Notes: generated by a model not told the origin, from the sequence alone. Positions 39,885 through 49,709 are shown, numbered from the stretch's first letter. The stretch is DNA of 64,000 nucleotides from Deltaproteobacteria bacterium (GCA_020848545.1 JADLHZ010000102.1:1-64000), one strand, 5' to 3'. Made by a program: numbers and translations.

Positions 39885-42800
39885 CTAGCGATGAGACGAG
39901 TTGGCGGTGCGCGCTTCGAGCGCCGGCGCCGCTGGCACGTAGCTGAGCAATTGGTTGAGCAGCGCCTTCGCCGCGTCGAGCAGATCTTCGGGCTCGCGCA
40001 CTTCTTTGGCCGAAAAGGTGTAGACGAGCTTGCCGTCCGGGGTCAGGCGCGCGCGCTCCGGCGTGCTCGTCGCGAGGTCGACCAACTTTGCGCGATCGAT
40101 CGGGGCGTCCTTGTCGAACACGAACGCCAGGCGGCCGCCCGCTGCTTCCTTCTTCGGCCCGAGCAAGATCGCGCCGTCGAGCGCGGTCGCACCGAGCGCC
40201 ACGAGCCGGCGCTTCAGGATCATCACCTGCGTCAGCCGTTCGACCGCGTCCGGAGGCTCGCCGTAGAACTCGCTGAGCTCTTGCAGCACGTCGTAGACCT
40301 GATCGTCCGACTCCGCCTGCGCCATGCGCTTGTAGTAGTTCAAGCGCAGGCTGGTGTCGGCGACGTACTTCTCGGGGATCAACGCGGTGACAGGCAGGCG
40401 GATCTCCGGCTCTCTGATGTTGCGCGACAGGCCGCCCTTCAGCTCGGCGACCGCTTGCTGCAGGAGCTCGGTGTACAGCTCGAAACCGACGGCGGCGATG
40501 TGCCCCGACTGATCCGGACCGAGCAGATTGCCGGCGCCGCGGATGTCGAGATCGTGGCTCGCGATCTTGAAGCCGCTGCCGAGCTCGCTGAAGCGCTGCA
40601 ACGCTTCCAACCGCTTGTGCGCGTCCTTGGTCACCTTGTCCGACTTCGGCACGAGCAGGACGGCGTAAGCACGCTCGGCGCTGCGACCGATGCGCCCGCG
40701 CAACTGATGCAATTGCGAGAGGCCGAAGGCGTCGGCGCGGTTGACGATCATCGTGTTGACGCTCGGGATGTCGATGCCGCTCTCGATGATCGTCGTGGTG
40801 ATGAGCACGTTCGTCTTGCGCTCGACGAAGCCGACCATCACCTCTTCGAGCTTCTGCGGATCCATCTGCCCGTGCGCGACGGCGATGCGCGCCTCCGGCA
40901 CGACGCGCTTGATGTAGTCGCCCATCGACGCGATCGACTGCACGCGGTTGTGCACGAAGAACACTTGGCCGCCGCGCGACAGCTCACGCACGATCGCGTC
41001 GCGGATGACGTCCTCGTCGAACTTCGTCACCTGCGTGCGGATCGCGTGGCGGTCGACCGGCGGCGTAGCGATCAACGACAGATCGCGGATACCGAGGAAC
41101 GACATCTGCAACGTGCGCGGGATCGGCGTCGCGCTGAGCGTCAAGACATGCGCCTGCGACCTCAGCTTGCGCAGCTTCTCCTTGTGCTTGACGCCGAAGC
41201 GCTGCTCCTCGTCGATGATCACGAGCCCCAAGTTCTTGAAGCGCACGTCGTCGCTCAAGAGCCGGTGCGTGCCGATCAAGATGTCGACCCCGCCGCTCTC
41301 CAGCCGCTTCAAGATGTCCTTCTGCTCCTTCGGCTCGCGGAAGCGGCTGATGACCTCCACCGTGATCGGTGTGTTCGCGAGGCGCTCGCTGAACGTGCGG
41401 TGATGCTGCTCGGCGAGCACCGTCGTCGGCACGAGCACCGCCACCTGCCCGCGCCCGATCGTCGCGTAGTACGCCGCGCGGATCGCGACCTCGGTCTTGC
41501 CGAAGCCGACGTCGCCGCAGATCAGCCGATCCATCGGCCGCGAGCGCTGGAGGTCGCTGAGCACCTCGCTGATCGCCTTCTCCTGATCCGGCGTCTCGTC
41601 GAAGGGGAACGCCGCTTCGAACTCGCGCAACTCGGGGCCCGCCGGCGGAAACTGCACGGCCTTGGCGAGCTCGCGCTTGGCGTAGAGATCCAAGAGATCG
41701 TGCGCCATCGCCAAGACGGCGTCCTTCACGCGCTGCTTCTTCGTCTCCCACAGCGTGCCGCCGAGCTTGTCGAGCTTGATGCCCGCGCCTTGGCCTGCGT
41801 AGCGCTGCACCAAGTTGATGCGATAGACCGGCAGATACAGCTTGTCGGCGCCGGCGTACTCCAAGTGCAGATAGTCTTCCTCGACGCCGCGGATCGCGAG
41901 CCGCTGCAGACCTTGGAAACGGCCGACGCCATGATCCACGTGGACCAAGAGGTCGCCTTCTTTCAGCTCCTTCAAGTCGTTGATGAACTCGCCGGTGCCT
42001 TGGTGGCGCTTCCTTTGAACGTGCGAGCGGTGGCCGAAGACGTCGGTCTCGGCGAGGAAGACGAGCTGCTCGGTAGGATCGGCGAAGCCCTTCTCCAGCT
42101 CGCCGAGGACGACGACGAGCGTGGTGTCGAGCTCGCGCACGGCGTCGAGGCGCGCGAGCGTGAAGGGCGTCTTGTCGATGCGCACGTCGACCTTGAGCTC
42201 GGAGAGCAGCTCTTTGGTGCGTTCGGCCTGCGCGAGCGAACCGACCGCGAGCAGGTGCGTGTCGCCAGCGCGCGCACGTTGCTTCAGCCACTCGGCGAGC
42301 GGCAGGTAGTGATCGCGCACGTTCGGCGCTGCCCGCGACACGCTGAGCCGCGCCACGAGCTCGCCGAGATCGCCGTAATCATAGCGCAGCGCCGGCGCGT
42401 CGCTCTGCGCCACGGCGTCGATCTCTTTGCCCGCCAGGTGCGCGAGCTGTGCCGCGTTCTGGTGATGCCGCTCGGGCGAAAAGTGCAGCTTGTGATCGCG
42501 GAGCGCCGACTCGTACCCGCTCTGGGCGGCGGCGTGAATCTGGTCGAGCTCACCGAGGCAGCGCGCGCGACGATCCCACAGCCACACGAAGCCGCGCGCT
42601 TTCACGTAGTCGCCGAGGGTCTCGAGCGACTCGTAGAGCGCGGGCATGTACGCCTCGACGCCGAAGAAGCTCAAACGACTCTCGAGCTCCTCTTTGATCA
42701 CGCGCAGCTTGCGCGTCGGATAGTCGACCGAGTCGGCGAGCGCGCTCAGACGCTCGAGCGCCCGCTCCACCGTCTCGGCGTCGAGCACCACTTCTCGGAT

Positions 42801-43484
42801 CGGCCCGAAGCGCACCTCGTCGATCGTACGCCCCGCGCGCTGCGTCTTCGGATCGAACTCGCGCAGGAACTCGACCTCGTCGCCGAAGAGCTCGATGCGG
42901 ACCGGCAAGGGCCGTTGCGGCACGAAGAGATCGATGGTGCCACCGCGCACGGCGTAGGTGCCGGGATCCTCGCACGTCTGCACCTGCGCGTAGCCGCCGG
43001 ACACCAGCGCCGACAAGAAGCGATCGCGATCGATCGCCTCGCCGCGCGCGACGATCTCGGAGTGACGCGCGAGCATCCGCGGCGGCAGCGTCTGGCGAGC
43101 GAGCGCCTGCACGCTGGTGACGACGAGGCGCGCCGGCCAATCTCTCTGCGTGAGGTGGAACAAGGTCGACGCGCGTTGCATCGCCGCCCCAGAGCTGAAC
43201 GCGGCGCCGTCGTAGGGCAGGGCCTCCTCGGCGGGAAAATAGAGCACCCCGTCCGGCACCTCGAACGGGCCTTCATCGGACGAGCCGAGGAAGAAGCGCA
43301 GATCGTCGAGCAGCGTCTCGGCCTCTTCCGGCGTCGGCTCGATCACGAGCAACGGCGGCGCGTCGGTCTCGTTGAGCAGGCGCGCGAGGATGTAGCCGCG
43401 CGAGGCGCCGAAGAAGCCTTCGACCTCCGCCAAGGGCGCAGCGCTCGAGAGCAACAGAGCGGTGTCTTTGATCGCGTCCGTCAT
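39885..43484 (-). CDS. mfd: Transcription-repair coupling factor
   Basis: A 1199-residue Mfd, full length. In order: UvrB-like damage-recognition modules (1-~400, TSVQALARQTLPP), the RNA-polymerase-interacting domain (GDLLVHVDHGVGRFQGL), the RecG-like helicase (Walker A CGDVGFGKTEVA, DEEQRFG, LTLSATPIPRTLQM, GRIGRSAERAYA) and the C-terminal TRCF domain. It dislodges RNA polymerase stalled at lesions and recruits UvrA. ATG 43484 gives the normal family start. It stands alone between convergent 39096-39872 and the protease gene. Confidence 0.98.
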   Translation of the reverse strand: MTDAIKDTALLLSSAAPLAEVEGFFGASRGYILARLLNETDAPPLLVIEPTPEEAETLLDDLRFFLGSSDEGPFEVPDGVLYFPAEEALPYDGAAFSSGAAMQRASTLFHLTQRDWPARLVVTSVQALARQTLPPRMLARHSEIVARGEAIDRDRFLSALVSGGYAQVQTCEDPGTYAVRGGTIDLFVPQRPLPVRIELFGDEVEFLREFDPKTQRAGRTIDEVRFGPIREVVLDAETVERALERLSALADSVDYPTRKLRVIKEELESRLSFFGVEAYMPALYESLETLGDYVKARGFVWLWDRRARCLGELDQIHAAAQSGYESALRDHKLHFSPERHHQNAAQLAHLAGKEIDAVAQSDAPALRYDYGDLGELVARLSVSRAAPNVRDHYLPLAEWLKQRARAGDTHLLAVGSLAQAERTKELLSELKVDVRIDKTPFTLARLDAVRELDTTLVVVLGELEKGFADPTEQLVFLAETDVFGHRSHVQRKRHQGTGEFINDLKELKEGDLLVHVDHGVGRFQGLQRLAIRGVEEDYLHLEYAGADKLYLPVYRINLVQRYAGQGAGIKLDKLGGTLWETKKQRVKDAVLAMAHDLLDLYAKRELAKAVQFPPAGPELREFEAAFPFDETPDQEKAISEVLSDLQRSRPMDRLICGDVGFGKTEVAIRAAYYATIGRGQVAVLVPTTVLAEQHHRTFSERLANTPITVEVISRFREPKEQKDILKRLESGGVDILIGTHRLLSDDVRFKNLGLVIIDEEQRFGVKHKEKLRKLRSQAHVLTLSATPIPRTLQMSFLGIRDLSLIATPPVDRHAIRTQVTKFDEDVIRDAIVRELSRGGQVFFVHNRVQSIASMGDYIKRVVPEARIAVAHGQMDPQKLEEVMVGFVERKTNVLITTTIIESGIDIPSVNTMIVNRADAFGLSQLHQLRGRIGRSAERAYAVLLVPKSDKVTKDAHKRLEALQRFSELGSGFKIASHDLDIRGAGNLLGPDQSGHIAAVGFELYTELLQQAVAELKGGLSRNIREPEIRLPVTALIPEKYVADTSLRLNYYKRMAQAESDDQVYDVLQELSEFYGEPPDAVERLTQVMILKRRLVALGATALDGAILLGPKKEAAGGRLAFVFDKDAPIDRAKLVDLATSTPERARLTPDGKLVYTFSAKEVREPEDLLDAAKALLNQLLSYVPAAPALEARTANSSHR

Positions 43485-43506
43485 CCGCCTACGACTCTAA
43501 TCTAAG

Positions 43507-45282
43507 CTACGAGCGACGCCGTCGACGTAGGGAGAAAAAGAGCAGCACGGCGAGAGGCGCCACGCCCGGCAGATCGAGCGCGTGGCAACCGTGCGGCGCC
43601 GGTGTTTCGTCACTCGCCGCCGGCGTCGTCGCGGCCGGCTTTTGCGCGCTCGCTTCACCCTGGCCGTTGCTGCTCTCGGCGCCACGCGGTGATTCGAGCG
43701 TCGGCTTCTCGGCCGGCTTCTCGGGCGGCGGCGGCACGCCGAGCGGCGGCACTTTCAAGACGAGCGCCGGCTGGCCCGAGGCGTCGTCCTGCACCGAGGG
43801 GTCGCTCGACTTCGGTGCGCCGAGCGCGAGCGCTTGCGCCTTGACGAGCACGCGCGCAGACACGGTCGCCGACTTGCCGCCGGGATCCTTGCGCGCAAGG
43901 GTGAAGCTCGCGGTCGCATGCGCGTCTAGGTCGACCGTCCACAACGTTCCCGGTCCGGGCGCGCGCGAGAGCCCCGGCAAGCCGAGCACTTCGTTCTTCA
44001 GAAACGGCCGCGCCGTGACGCCGCTCGGGCGCTCGAGCTCGACGCCGCCGTCGTGAAAGAACACGATCGACGCTTTGCCGGCCGCGGCGACGTTCTCGAT
44101 CGTCAACGTCGCGTCCTTGCCTGACGCCCGTGGCATCGGCGTCGCCAAGGCGCTCACCGGATCGAGCACGCCGCCCGAGAGCACGCGCCCTTCCCACGCC
44201 TTGTTCGGCTTCGCGCTCGCCTTCACCAAACGCACGACCTCGCGATGCGTCAGGTTCGGATGCGCTTCCCACGCGAGCGCGACCGCCGCCGCGACCAAGG
44301 GCGCCGCGTACGACGTGCCGCTCGCGGTGAAGGTGCTGTTGTCGTTCGCCGCCGACAAGCTGCAGACGTCGACGCCCGGCGCAGCGAGGTCCACGCTCTC
44401 TTGGCCGTAATGGCTGTACGAATTGAAGCCGCCGCCGCTCGTCGACGAGGCGACGCTCAAGATGTGCGCGCCGTCGCTGCTCGCAGGATACAAAGGATCG
44501 GCGTCGTTGTCGGCGTCGTGGCAGTGCGCGTCGATGCAGTTCGACGCCGCCGCCACCAGCACGACGCCGGCATCGTCGAGCGCGGCGATGGCGTCGTGAA
44601 AGGCCTTCGGTGGATTCGCCGAGCTCAAAGAATAGGACACGACTCGCGCGGAAACGGTGCCATCGGCGATCGCCGCGAGCGCATTGATCGCGTACGAGAA
44701 GTAGAGGGCGCCGTCGTCGTCGGCGATCTTCTGCGCGAACAAGCGCGCGTTCGGTGCCAGGCCCGCGCGACCCGTGTTGTTGTCGTTCTTGGCGGCGATG
44801 AGCCCCATGATGAACGTGCCGTGATGCGGCAGCGCGCCGGCCCAGGCCACGTTCGCGACGCCGTCGTTCTCGCCGTAATCCCACTGGCCGCTGAGGCGTC
44901 CGGCGAGGTCCGGCTGCGCGGTGCGAAAGCCGCTGTCCATCACCGCGATGACCGGCGCCTGATCGCCCTTCACGCTCGCCCACACGCTCTCGGCGCCGAG
45001 CTCGTTCAGATCCCAGAGCTGGCCGCAGTCGGCGGTGCTGACGCTGAAGCGACGAAACGTGGGCGCCTGCGTCATCACGCTGTCTTGCTGCACGTCGGCG
45101 AGAAAGGGCAGCGCACGCACATCCGCGCCCGTCACGATGCACGCCGCGGGCATCGGACACGCGACGGCGCCTCCACGCGCGCGCACGAAGGCTTCGAGCC
45201 GCGGCCGATCAGCGCTGCTCTGAAGGCTCACGATCTGACGATCCGCCGTCACCGCGAGCGCGATGGCGAGGAGGCTAACCAC
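43507..45282 (-). CDS. Subtilisin-like (S8) serine protease with MYXO-CTERM-like tail
   Basis: A 591-residue exported protease. After a short signal, the S8 domain has its triad Asp116 (VIAVMDSG), His154 (LPHHGTF) and Ser324 (SGTSYAAP), with Asn248 for the oxyanion hole. A beta-rich region (~390-480) and a Pro/Glu/Ala linker follow. The last ~28 residues are a Cys-containing motif (HGCHALD), one helix (APLAVLLFFSL) and an RRRRRS end, which resembles the MYXO-CTERM sorting signal. It is probably surface-attached or processed. Its start overlaps the end of the lipoprotein gene upstream by 8 bases. Confidence 0.88.
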   Translation of the reverse strand: MVSLLAIALAVTADRQIVSLQSSADRPRLEAFVRARGGAVACPMPAACIVTGADVRALPFLADVQQDSVMTQAPTFRRFSVSTADCGQLWDLNELGAESVWASVKGDQAPVIAVMDSGFRTAQPDLAGRLSGQWDYGENDGVANVAWAGALPHHGTFIMGLIAAKNDNNTGRAGLAPNARLFAQKIADDDGALYFSYAINALAAIADGTVSARVVSYSLSSANPPKAFHDAIAALDDAGVVLVAAASNCIDAHCHDADNDADPLYPASSDGAHILSVASSTSGGGFNSYSHYGQESVDLAAPGVDVCSLSAANDNSTFTASGTSYAAPLVAAAVALAWEAHPNLTHREVVRLVKASAKPNKAWEGRVLSGGVLDPVSALATPMPRASGKDATLTIENVAAAGKASIVFFHDGGVELERPSGVTARPFLKNEVLGLPGLSRAPGPGTLWTVDLDAHATASFTLARKDPGGKSATVSARVLVKAQALALGAPKSSDPSVQDDASGQPALVLKVPPLGVPPPPEKPAEKPTLESPRGAESSNGQGEASAQKPAATTPAASDETPAPHGCHALDLPGVAPLAVLLFFSLRRRRRS

Positions 45283-45721
45283 CTTTCTTCACGGGCGCGG
45301 ACGCGGGCTTCGACGCGGCGTCGGGGAAGAACGGCCCGAGCGCGTTGTCGGCGAGCCACCAGTCGTCGCCTTTTTTCTCCCAGATCTGCACCCACTTCTG
45401 CTTCTGTACGGTGACGCTCGGGAGCTTGAAGTAGCGCGCGTCGACCGAGACGCGCACGCGGTTCGGCGTCTCGAAGTCGATCTCTTTGACCTCGAGATCC
45501 TCGATGCTCAGCGCCTCTTCGCTCGACTCGAAGGTCTTCACGAACGCGGCGCGTGCCTCATCGCCGACGAAGCGCGACGCCTTGTCGAAGCGCTTCCAGC
45601 GCAGGTGCTGGTTGTAGGTGAACACCGTCCGATCGAGGATCTCCTGCGGCGTGGGGCCGGTGACGCCGCACGCGACGAACACGGCGACGCAGATTAAGGG
45701 ACGAGCGACCTCACGCATCAT
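45275..45721 (-). CDS. Small lipoprotein with SnoaL/NTF2-like fold pattern
   Basis: A 148-residue protein with a lipobox (VFVAC, Cys18). The mature part reads like a cone-shaped NTF2/SnoaL-type domain: helices (EILDRTVFTYNQHLRWKRFDKASRFV) and then strands ending in KWVQIWEKKGDDWWLAD. The fold call is a guess from pattern. It overlaps the S8 protease start by 8 bases on the same strand, so it may assist or anchor that protease. Confidence 0.75.
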   Translation of the reverse strand: MMREVARPLICVAVFVACGVTGPTPQEILDRTVFTYNQHLRWKRFDKASRFVGDEARAAFVKTFESSEEALSIEDLEVKEIDFETPNRVRVSVDARYFKLPSVTVQKQKWVQIWEKKGDDWWLADNALGPFFPDAASKPASAPVKKGG

Positions 45722-45738
45722 CGCGGCCTAGAACTACG

Positions 45739-46917
45739 TCAGAAGCTTTTGCGCAAGCGAAAAGCTACCCATTCGCGCAGGCGTGCGAGCCACGTCCGTC
45801 GGACCCACTTCTCCTGCGTAATGGCGACGCTCGCTTGCCAATCGGCGGCGAGGTTCTGCATCAGCTTCTCGATGCACGGCGTCTGTGAGATCCACAGCGC
45901 CACTTCCAGGTTCTTGCGCAGGGAGCGGTGATCCAGATTGTACGAGCCAATGGTGAAGTGGGCGTCGTCGAACACCGCCACCTTCATGTGCATCATCGCG
46001 CCTGGCCACTCGCGCACCTCGATGCCGAGCTCCAAGTACTTGGCGTAGAAAGCCTCCATCGCGCGCTTGACGATCGGCACGTCGGAAAGCCCGGGCAATA
46101 GCAAGCGGATCTTCACGCCGCGCTCGAGCGCCTTCTTCAGCGCGCGCCGCATCTTGCCGTCCGGCACGAAGTAGCTGTGCGCGAAGGTGATCGATCGCTC
46201 GGCACGCCCGATGTGGCGCAAATACGAATCGCGGATCGCGTAGCGGCGGGCGTACCAGTTGTTCCACAGAACACGGACGCGACCATCGAGCGCCGCCGGC
46301 GTTGCCAGGGTCGCAGGGACGGCCGCTTCCTCTGCGTTGTCCTTCGTGTTGATCCGCGCAAACGACGCGTCGAGGTGCGTCACAGCCGGTCCTTCGATGC
46401 ACACCAAGCTGTCGCGCCAACCGCGGCCCATGGGCGGCGGCACGTGATCGGCCGAGATGTTCATCCCGCCAACGAACGCGACGCGCCCGTCGACGACGAG
46501 CAGCTTGCGATGGTTGCGCCGCGACAAGAGCTCGAAGGGCGCCACGCGGATCGGGTTGAAGACGTGGACGCGGACACCGGCCCGGCGCACATACTCGAGG
46601 TCACTCGCTGACATCCGATAGCTGCCGACCGCGTCGACGACCAGCCTCACCGAGACGCCCGCGCGCGCGGCCGCAGCCAAAGCCCGCAGGAAGCGGCCGC
46701 CGACCGAGTCTGGATCGAAGATATAGGTCTCGAGGTGCACGGAGCGTTCGGCGCTCGCGATGGCGGCGAGCATCATCGGGTACGCTTCGTCGCCGTCCTG
46801 CAGATAGGTCACCGCGTTGCCGACGCTGACGCCCTCGTCACGCCGGAGCTCACGCAGGCGTTCGAGGACGCTTGCGCGCAACTGCGCCAAAATGAGCGAG
46901 GCGGGCGTTTCGGACAT
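45739..46917 (-). CDS. Phospholipase D / cardiolipin synthase family protein
   Basis: A 392-residue protein with two HKD motifs: His136-Lys138-Asp143 (HRKLLVVDGRVAFVGGMN) and His310-Lys312-Asp317 (HMKVAVFDDAHFTIGSYN). This is the cardiolipin-synthase/PLD arrangement. It lacks the N-terminal transmembrane helices of ClsA, so it is closer to ClsB-type soluble enzymes. It is probably a phosphatidyl transferase in the inner leaflet. ATG 46917 is chosen; the much longer frame continuing upstream overlaps the TPR and TatT genes on the other strand and is not real. Confidence 0.9.
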   Translation of the reverse strand: MSETPASLILAQLRASVLERLRELRRDEGVSVGNAVTYLQDGDEAYPMMLAAIASAERSVHLETYIFDPDSVGGRFLRALAAAARAGVSVRLVVDAVGSYRMSASDLEYVRRAGVRVHVFNPIRVAPFELLSRRNHRKLLVVDGRVAFVGGMNISADHVPPPMGRGWRDSLVCIEGPAVTHLDASFARINTKDNAEEAAVPATLATPAALDGRVRVLWNNWYARRYAIRDSYLRHIGRAERSITFAHSYFVPDGKMRRALKKALERGVKIRLLLPGLSDVPIVKRAMEAFYAKYLELGIEVREWPGAMMHMKVAVFDDAHFTIGSYNLDHRSLRKNLEVALWISQTPCIEKLMQNLAADWQASVAITQEKWVRRTWLARLREWVAFRLRKSF

Positions 46918-47007
46918 CGCCGAGGGGTGTAGCAAAAGGGCGGCAACGTTGCAGTACCCCGGACGGTAAGGTAGACCCACGCCTCGCTTTCGAGGAGGCT
47001 CGCCCGC

Positions 47008-47793
47008 ATGCGTTCCTTGTTGATCTTCACGTCGACGATGATGGTGACCGCGGTTGCACAGGCCGGTGACTTGAGCGGCATGTGGGAGCTGCAGGCGATC
47101 GGCCAAGACGGCACCGCCATCCAAGTCGAGAACAACGCCGACGTCATCGTGCTCTACCGCGTGATGCACCCGGAGTTCGAAGGCGAGAAGTACACGCTCG
47201 AACATCTCTACAAAGGGCGCGTGATCAACGGTAAAATCAGCGGCAACTTGCTCGTCCGCGACGATCCGAAGGCACAGTTCGAGAACCTTCGTCCCTTCGA
47301 CGGCCAGGTGAAGAGCGACGCGTACCTCATCGTCGACGACCTGCCCCTCAAGCTGACGAAGGCCGGCAAGACGCCGCTGCCGATCGAGCTGCCGGGGAAG
47401 AAGAAGAAAAAGAACGCGAACGCTGCGGCCGAGAGCGACGAGAAGCTGGCGCAGAGCTCGGACGAGGCGCTCTTGCAGAACGTGCTCGGCGTTCCTGGCG
47501 GCGAGTCGCTCCTGAACGTGTCGGCGCGCATTCGCCTGCCGAGCCCGGCCGACGACTACACGAAGGCCGCGACCGACGCCGAGAAGGCCGGCAAGCTGGC
47601 CGAGGCCGTCGAGTACTACAAGAAGGCGCTCGAGATCGATCAGAAACGCTTGGAGCTCTACCCGCGCGTCGGCCAAGCGCTGCTCGATCTGAAGCGCGCA
47701 GACGAGGCGAAGAAGTACTTCCAAGCAGCGCTCCGGTACGACCCGAACAACAAGGCGCTGCGCGCGCTGTTGAAGAAGGCGCAAAAGGGCTGA
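47008..47793 (+). CDS. Periplasmic TPR-containing protein
   Basis: A 261-residue exported protein (signal peptide ending in VAQA). A beta-rich N-terminal domain (~20-120, GMWELQAIGQDGTAIQVENN) is followed by a Lys-rich linker and C-terminal TPR repeats (~185-258: AEKAGKLAEAVEYYKKALEID, GQALLDLKRADEAKKYFQAALRYDP). GGAGG precedes ATG 47008. It is the first gene of a run with tatT and dctP. The 90-base upstream gap contains a short GCCTC/GAGG hairpin. Confidence 0.8.
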   Translation: MRSLLIFTSTMMVTAVAQAGDLSGMWELQAIGQDGTAIQVENNADVIVLYRVMHPEFEGEKYTLEHLYKGRVINGKISGNLLVRDDPKAQFENLRPFDGQVKSDAYLIVDDLPLKLTKAGKTPLPIELPGKKKKKNANAAAESDEKLAQSSDEALLQNVLGVPGGESLLNVSARIRLPSPADDYTKAATDAEKAGKLAEAVEYYKKALEIDQKRLELYPRVGQALLDLKRADEAKKYFQAALRYDPNNKALRALLKKAQKG

Positions 47794-47796
47794 GCC

Positions 47797-48717
47797 GTGC
47801 GTCTCTCCTTCGCTTTTGTCCTCGTCGTCGCGCTCTCGCAGCAGGCATGCCTGAAGACGATCGCGCTGAATTCGGTGGCCGACGCGATGTCGGGCCAGGG
47901 CTCGGCCTTCTCGAGCGATGAAGATCCAGAGCTCGTCGCCGATGCCGTTCCCTTCGCGCTGAAGACCATGGAGTCTCTGATGCCGGAGCTGCCCGAGCAC
48001 GCGGCGCTTAGGCTCTCGGCGTGCAGTGGCTTCGTGCAGTACGGCTTCGCGTTCGTGCTGACGCCGGCCAAGCTCACCGGCAACATCAACGTCGAGCGCG
48101 TGGCGTCTTTGCGGGCGAAGAAGCTCTTCTTGCGTGCGCGCAAGTACTGCATCGCCGCGCTGGACATCGCCCACCCGGGCTTCGCGAAGGCGGTAACCGA
48201 GGACCTCTCGGCGTTGAGCGACAAGACCAAGGTCATCGCCGAAATGACGACCGAAGACGTGCCCGCGTTGTACTGGCTCTCGGCGGCGACGGCGCTGAGC
48301 GTCACGTCGTTGAAGGAGCAGGTCGACATGGTGCCGCACCTGCCGGTGGTCGACGTCTTGATTCACCGCGCCCTCGCGCTGAACCCCACGTGGGACAAGG
48401 GCACGCTCTACGAGTTCCTGATCGCCTTCGATGGCGGCCGCTCGGAGACGATGGGCGGCAGTCCGAAGCGCGCGCGCGAAGCCTACGCGAAGGCGGTCGA
48501 GCTCAGCGCAGGCAAGCGCGTCTCGCCGCACGTCTCGCTCGCCGAGAACGTGAGCGTGTCCGAGCAGAACCGAAAAGAGTTCGACGCGCTCTTGGACAAG
48601 GCGCTCGCCGTCGACCTCGACGCCGAGCCCGAGAGCCGCTTGGGGAACGTGATCGCGCGCCGGCGCGCCGAGAAGCTGAAGCAGACGGCCGACGATCTGA
48701 TCTTGGGAGACGACTGA
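47797..48717 (+). CDS. tatT: TRAP-transporter-associated TPR protein TatT
   Basis: A 306-residue lipoprotein (lipobox SQQAC). The TatT family pattern is clear: LLNSVADAMSG-like opening (IALNSVADAMSG), DPELVADAVPFALKTMESLMPELPEHAALRLSACSGFVQYGFAF, and WLSAATALSV. TatT proteins form trimers with the substrate-binding subunit in Treponema-type TRAP systems. GTG 47797 follows the TPR gene by 3 bases. Its TGA overlaps the dctP ATG (TGATG). The expected DctQ/DctM permease is not adjacent. Confidence 0.88.
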   Translation: MRLSFAFVLVVALSQQACLKTIALNSVADAMSGQGSAFSSDEDPELVADAVPFALKTMESLMPELPEHAALRLSACSGFVQYGFAFVLTPAKLTGNINVERVASLRAKKLFLRARKYCIAALDIAHPGFAKAVTEDLSALSDKTKVIAEMTTEDVPALYWLSAATALSVTSLKEQVDMVPHLPVVDVLIHRALALNPTWDKGTLYEFLIAFDGGRSETMGGSPKRAREAYAKAVELSAGKRVSPHVSLAENVSVSEQNRKEFDALLDKALAVDLDAEPESRLGNVIARRRAEKLKQTADDLILGDD

Positions 48718-49709
48718 TGAAGACATGGATGTTGTTTTTGGCCGTGGTCCTCGCACCGCTCTCCGCCAGCGCCGAAGTGACGATCAAGCTCGGTACGCTC
48801 GCGCCCGAAGGGTCGCCTTGGCACAACCATCTGCGTCAGCTCGGCGAAAAGTGGACCGAGATGTCGGGCGGCGAAGTGAAGGTGAAGATCTATCCCGGCG
48901 GCGTCGCCGGCAACGAGGCGGACATGGTGCGCAAGCTGCGCATCAACCAATTGCACGCGGCGCTGCTCACCGGCACGGGCATCCGCGACATCGACCCGTC
49001 GGTGCAAGCGCTGCAAGTGCCGATGATGCTGAAGGATGACGCCGAGGTCGACTACGTCACGCAAAAGCTCGCCCCGAAGCTCGAGAAGATCCTCGACGAC
49101 AAAGGCTTCGTCGTCATTCATTGGGGCGACGCCGGCTGGGTCACGTTCTTCACGCAGAAGCCGGCGAAGACCCCCGATGAGATGAAGGAACAAAAGGTGT
49201 TCGCGTGGGCGGGCGACGACGGCGCCGTCGAGGCGTGGAGAATCGCGGGCTTCAAGCCGGTGATCATCTCGGCCACGGACATCACGATGTCGCTCCAGAG
49301 CGGCATGATCCAAGCCGTCGACACGACGCCGCTCGCGGCGCTGTCGTTTCAATGGCACCGGCACGCCAAGTACATGACCGACGTGAAGTGGGCGCCGCTC
49401 GTTGGCGCGCTCTTCGTCAGCAAGAAGACGTGGGAGAAGATCCCCGCCGACCTGCGGCCGAAGATGCTGCAGTACGCGCGCGAAGCGGAGCGCAAGCTCG
49501 CCGGCGAGACCCGCAAGCTCGCCGCTGATGCGATCAGCACGATGAAGAAGGACGGCCTCACCGTCGTCTCGATCACGCCGGCCGAGAACGCCAAGTGGCA
49601 AGCGGCGGCCGAAAAGGCGTACGCTTACATCCGCGAGAAGGTCGTGCCGGCAGAGATGTTCGATCTGGTGAAGAAGACCCGCGAAGAATACGCCGCTCAG
49701 AAGAAGTAG
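48717..49709 (+). CDS. dctP: TRAP transporter substrate-binding protein (DctP family)
   Basis: A 330-residue periplasmic solute-binding protein with signal peptide (SASA). Family features are IKLGTLAPEGSPWHNHLRQLGEKW, VKIYPGGVAGNEADMVRKLRINQLHAALLTGTG and QWHRHAKYMTD, together with a bound-acid Arg region. It captures organic acids or similar ligands for a proton/sodium-driven TRAP permease. It is coupled to tatT. The next gene, 69 bases on, is YihY, not a DctM/DctQ permease, so its permease must lie elsewhere. Confidence 0.92.
   Translation: MKTWMLFLAVVLAPLSASAEVTIKLGTLAPEGSPWHNHLRQLGEKWTEMSGGEVKVKIYPGGVAGNEADMVRKLRINQLHAALLTGTGIRDIDPSVQALQVPMMLKDDAEVDYVTQKLAPKLEKILDDKGFVVIHWGDAGWVTFFTQKPAKTPDEMKEQKVFAWAGDDGAVEAWRIAGFKPVIISATDITMSLQSGMIQAVDTTPLAALSFQWHRHAKYMTDVKWAPLVGALFVSKKTWEKIPADLRPKMLQYAREAERKLAGETRKLAADAISTMKKDGLTVVSITPAENAKWQAAAEKAYAYIREKVVPAEMFDLVKKTREEYAAQKK

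Noticed and set aside
39891-43505. 1204-residue open frame on the plus strand opposite mfd
   Set aside because: It is a GC-codon shadow: Arg/His/Leu-rich with no motif, fully opposite a complete Mfd protein.
45739-48756. 1005-residue open frame on the minus strand including the phospholipase D
   Set aside because: Only the part after ATG 46917 carries HKD motifs; the rest is antisense to the TPR and TatT genes.
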